From Orrella daihaiensis (GTDB lineage Bacteria > Pseudomonadota > Gammaproteobacteria > Burkholderiales > Burkholderiaceae_B), in NCBI RefSeq assembly GCF_022811525.1, contig NZ_CP063982.1:1116001-1180000 (forward strand): a DNA stretch of 64,000 nt, in the 5' to 3' direction. Below are positions 63,012 through 64,000 of this stretch, piece after piece. The notes below the pieces were generated by a model. The model was not told the origin of the DNA, ran no database searches, and was given only the letters and a program-made list of their open reading frames with translations. The translations under genes and the position numbers were made by a program. Position 1 is the first letter of the stretch. Every line of letters begins with the position of its first letter.

Positions 63012-63542
63012 ATGGCACGCATTCCGTACGCCGATCTGACCCGAGAAGAAGTTCAGCCCCTGGTGCAAAAAATAAAGGCTGAGCGTGGTGAAGTTCTACA
63101 CCTATATCGCATGCTGATGCACAGCGTGCCGGTGGCCACTGGCTGGCTAGGCTATCTGACGGCGATTCGCCAGCAGTGCAAGCTGTCAGCAGCCTTGCGT
63201 GAACTGGTGATTATGCGCGTAGCGCATATCAACGGTGCGCCCTATGAAGCCGATCAGCATAGGCCCTTCGCCCTGAAAGCCGGCGTGACCGAAGCTCAGC
63301 TCAATGCCTTGGCTAATTGGCGTGCCGACGAGAGCGTGTTTGACCAGACTCAACGTGATGTGTTGGCGTATACCGATGCCATGACCACCCATGTGCATGT
63401 GCCTGATGAGGTCGCGACTGCCGTACGCCAGCACTTTGACCATGAGCAATTGGTCGAGTTAACTGCCACGATTGCAGCCTACAACATGGTCTCACGATTT
63501 CTGGAGGCGATGCAGATCCACTCGGATGACCGACCCGATTGA
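63012..63542 (+). CDS. Carboxymuconolactone decarboxylase/AhpD-like family protein
   Basis: This 176-residue all-helical protein has the core SAALRELVIMRVAHINGAPYEADQHRPFA, followed by a helical hairpin (DVLAYTDAMTTHVHVPDEV). Peroxidase-type relatives carry a Cys-x2-Cys at the EADQH position; no Cys pair is present here, so it is closer to the decarboxylase-like branch. The only obvious Cys is in the QQCKLS segment. GGAG lies upstream of the ATG. Substrate unknown. Confidence 0.88.
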   Translation: MARIPYADLTREEVQPLVQKIKAERGEVLHLYRMLMHSVPVATGWLGYLTAIRQQCKLSAALRELVIMRVAHINGAPYEADQHRPFALKAGVTEAQLNALANWRADESVFDQTQRDVLAYTDAMTTHVHVPDEVATAVRQHFDHEQLVELTATIAAYNMVSRFLEAMQIHSDDRPD

Positions 63543-63555
63543 ACTAGCCGACTGA

Positions 63556-64000
63556 TTAGCGTGCGAGTGCTTTGAGGGCTAGGCGTATGCCTTCGGACAC
63601 CTCTACGCCGGCTGGCAGCGTTTTAATCGCTGCCAGCGACTCCTTGTCTGAGTAGCCGAGTGCGGTCAAGGCCTGCAGGATGTCAGTCTCATGCGAGGTG
63701 CCCACTGCGGTGGCAATGTTGTCGGCACCGAGCTTGCCTTTGAGTTCGAGTAGCAGTCGTTCAGCTGTTTTTTTGCCGATACCAGGTACTTTGGTCAAAC
63801 GTCCGGTTTCTTGCAAGGTAACGGCTTGCGCAAGCTCTGCCACTGACAGTCCGGAGAGCACCGCGAGCGCGGTTCTGGCGCCAATGCCGGTGACTTTAAT
63901 GAGTTCTCTAAAAGTCTGGCGCTCTTGCTGTGTCGCAAAGCCAAACAGAATGTGGGCGTCTTCACGCACCACGAGATGGGTCAATAGCGTGACCTTGGCA
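63556..64000 (-). CDS. ruvA: Holliday junction DNA-binding protein RuvA (5' end outside window)
   Basis: This is the tetrameric junction-recognition subunit of RuvAB. About 148 C-terminal codons are visible; the frame continues past base 64,000 (AKVTLLTHLVVREDAHILFGF). Two helix-hairpin-helix motifs are seen (IKVTGIGARTALAVLSGL and LTKVPGIGKKTAERLLLEL), followed by the flexible linker and the C-terminal domain III that contacts RuvB (DILQALTALGYSDKESLAAI). It is convergent to the carboxymuconolactone decarboxylase-like gene. Confidence 0.96.
   Translation of the reverse strand, partial: AKVTLLTHLVVREDAHILFGFATQQERQTFRELIKVTGIGARTALAVLSGLSVAELAQAVTLQETGRLTKVPGIGKKTAERLLLELKGKLGADNIATAVGTSHETDILQALTALGYSDKESLAAIKTLPAGVEVSEGIRLALKALAR

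Overview
The window reads as chromosomal DNA of a betaproteobacterium, probably order Burkholderiales and perhaps Alcaligenaceae. This is judged from protein flavour, the minC-minD-minE order, glnS, ruvA/ruvB, a TRAP transporter operon and moderate-to-high GC; no rRNA or tRNA gene is present to confirm it. Coding density is high, and most of the first 36 kb is accessory surface biology.

1-30.4 kb is a two-partner secretion (TPS) locus. A single reading frame, open at the left edge, fills almost 28 kb and encodes the last ~9,280 residues of a giant exoprotein. It has autotransporter-type beta-strand repeats, then ~200-residue repeats, then about fifty YDG-type repeats with two MBG-type modules, a Gly/Pro linker and an Ig-like end. 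It is followed by a small protein of unknown family with a polyglutamine tail, and then by the TpsB outer-membrane transporter. Convergent to them lies a NarL-type response regulator plus a tripartite hybrid kinase with a BvgAS-like gene order. An intact IS3-family (IS407-like) element separates these from a second copy of the small protein family, which here carries a Lys/Ala/Thr-rich N-terminal tail.

35.8-41.5 kb holds a minus-strand TRAP transporter operon (binding protein, small and large permease) with an amidase and a small membrane protein, then a plus-strand FMN reductase. 41.5-44.9 kb is a translationally coupled membrane operon: a CDP-alcohol phosphatidyltransferase, an LtaS-like membrane phosphotransferase and a flippase-like protein. 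45-46.9 kb has a PfkB-type phosphofructokinase divergent from an IclR regulator. 46.9-49.8 kb has an acidic hypothetical protein, EttA and an isochorismatase-family hydrolase.

49.9-54.7 kb contains a ParD/ParE toxin-antitoxin pair lying between a decayed copy of the minE 3' end and the intact minE-minD-minC cluster, followed by glnS. 54.7-58.5 kb has a two-gene membrane complex resembling cytochrome bd subunits I and II but apparently without haem ligands, abutting recQ. 58.5-59.6 kb is a HicA/HicB module with a third, unrecognised gene. 59.8-64 kb has ruvB and partial ruvA, separated by a threonine dehydratase-like enzyme, an NDUFA9-like epimerase and a carboxymuconolactone decarboxylase-like protein, all on the opposite strand.

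The most unusual items are the haem-less CydAB-like pair, the duplicated small protein family around the giant adhesin, the parDE cassette bracketed by minE 3' ends, and the three-gene HicAB operon. All family calls come from reading the sequence; no database search was run.
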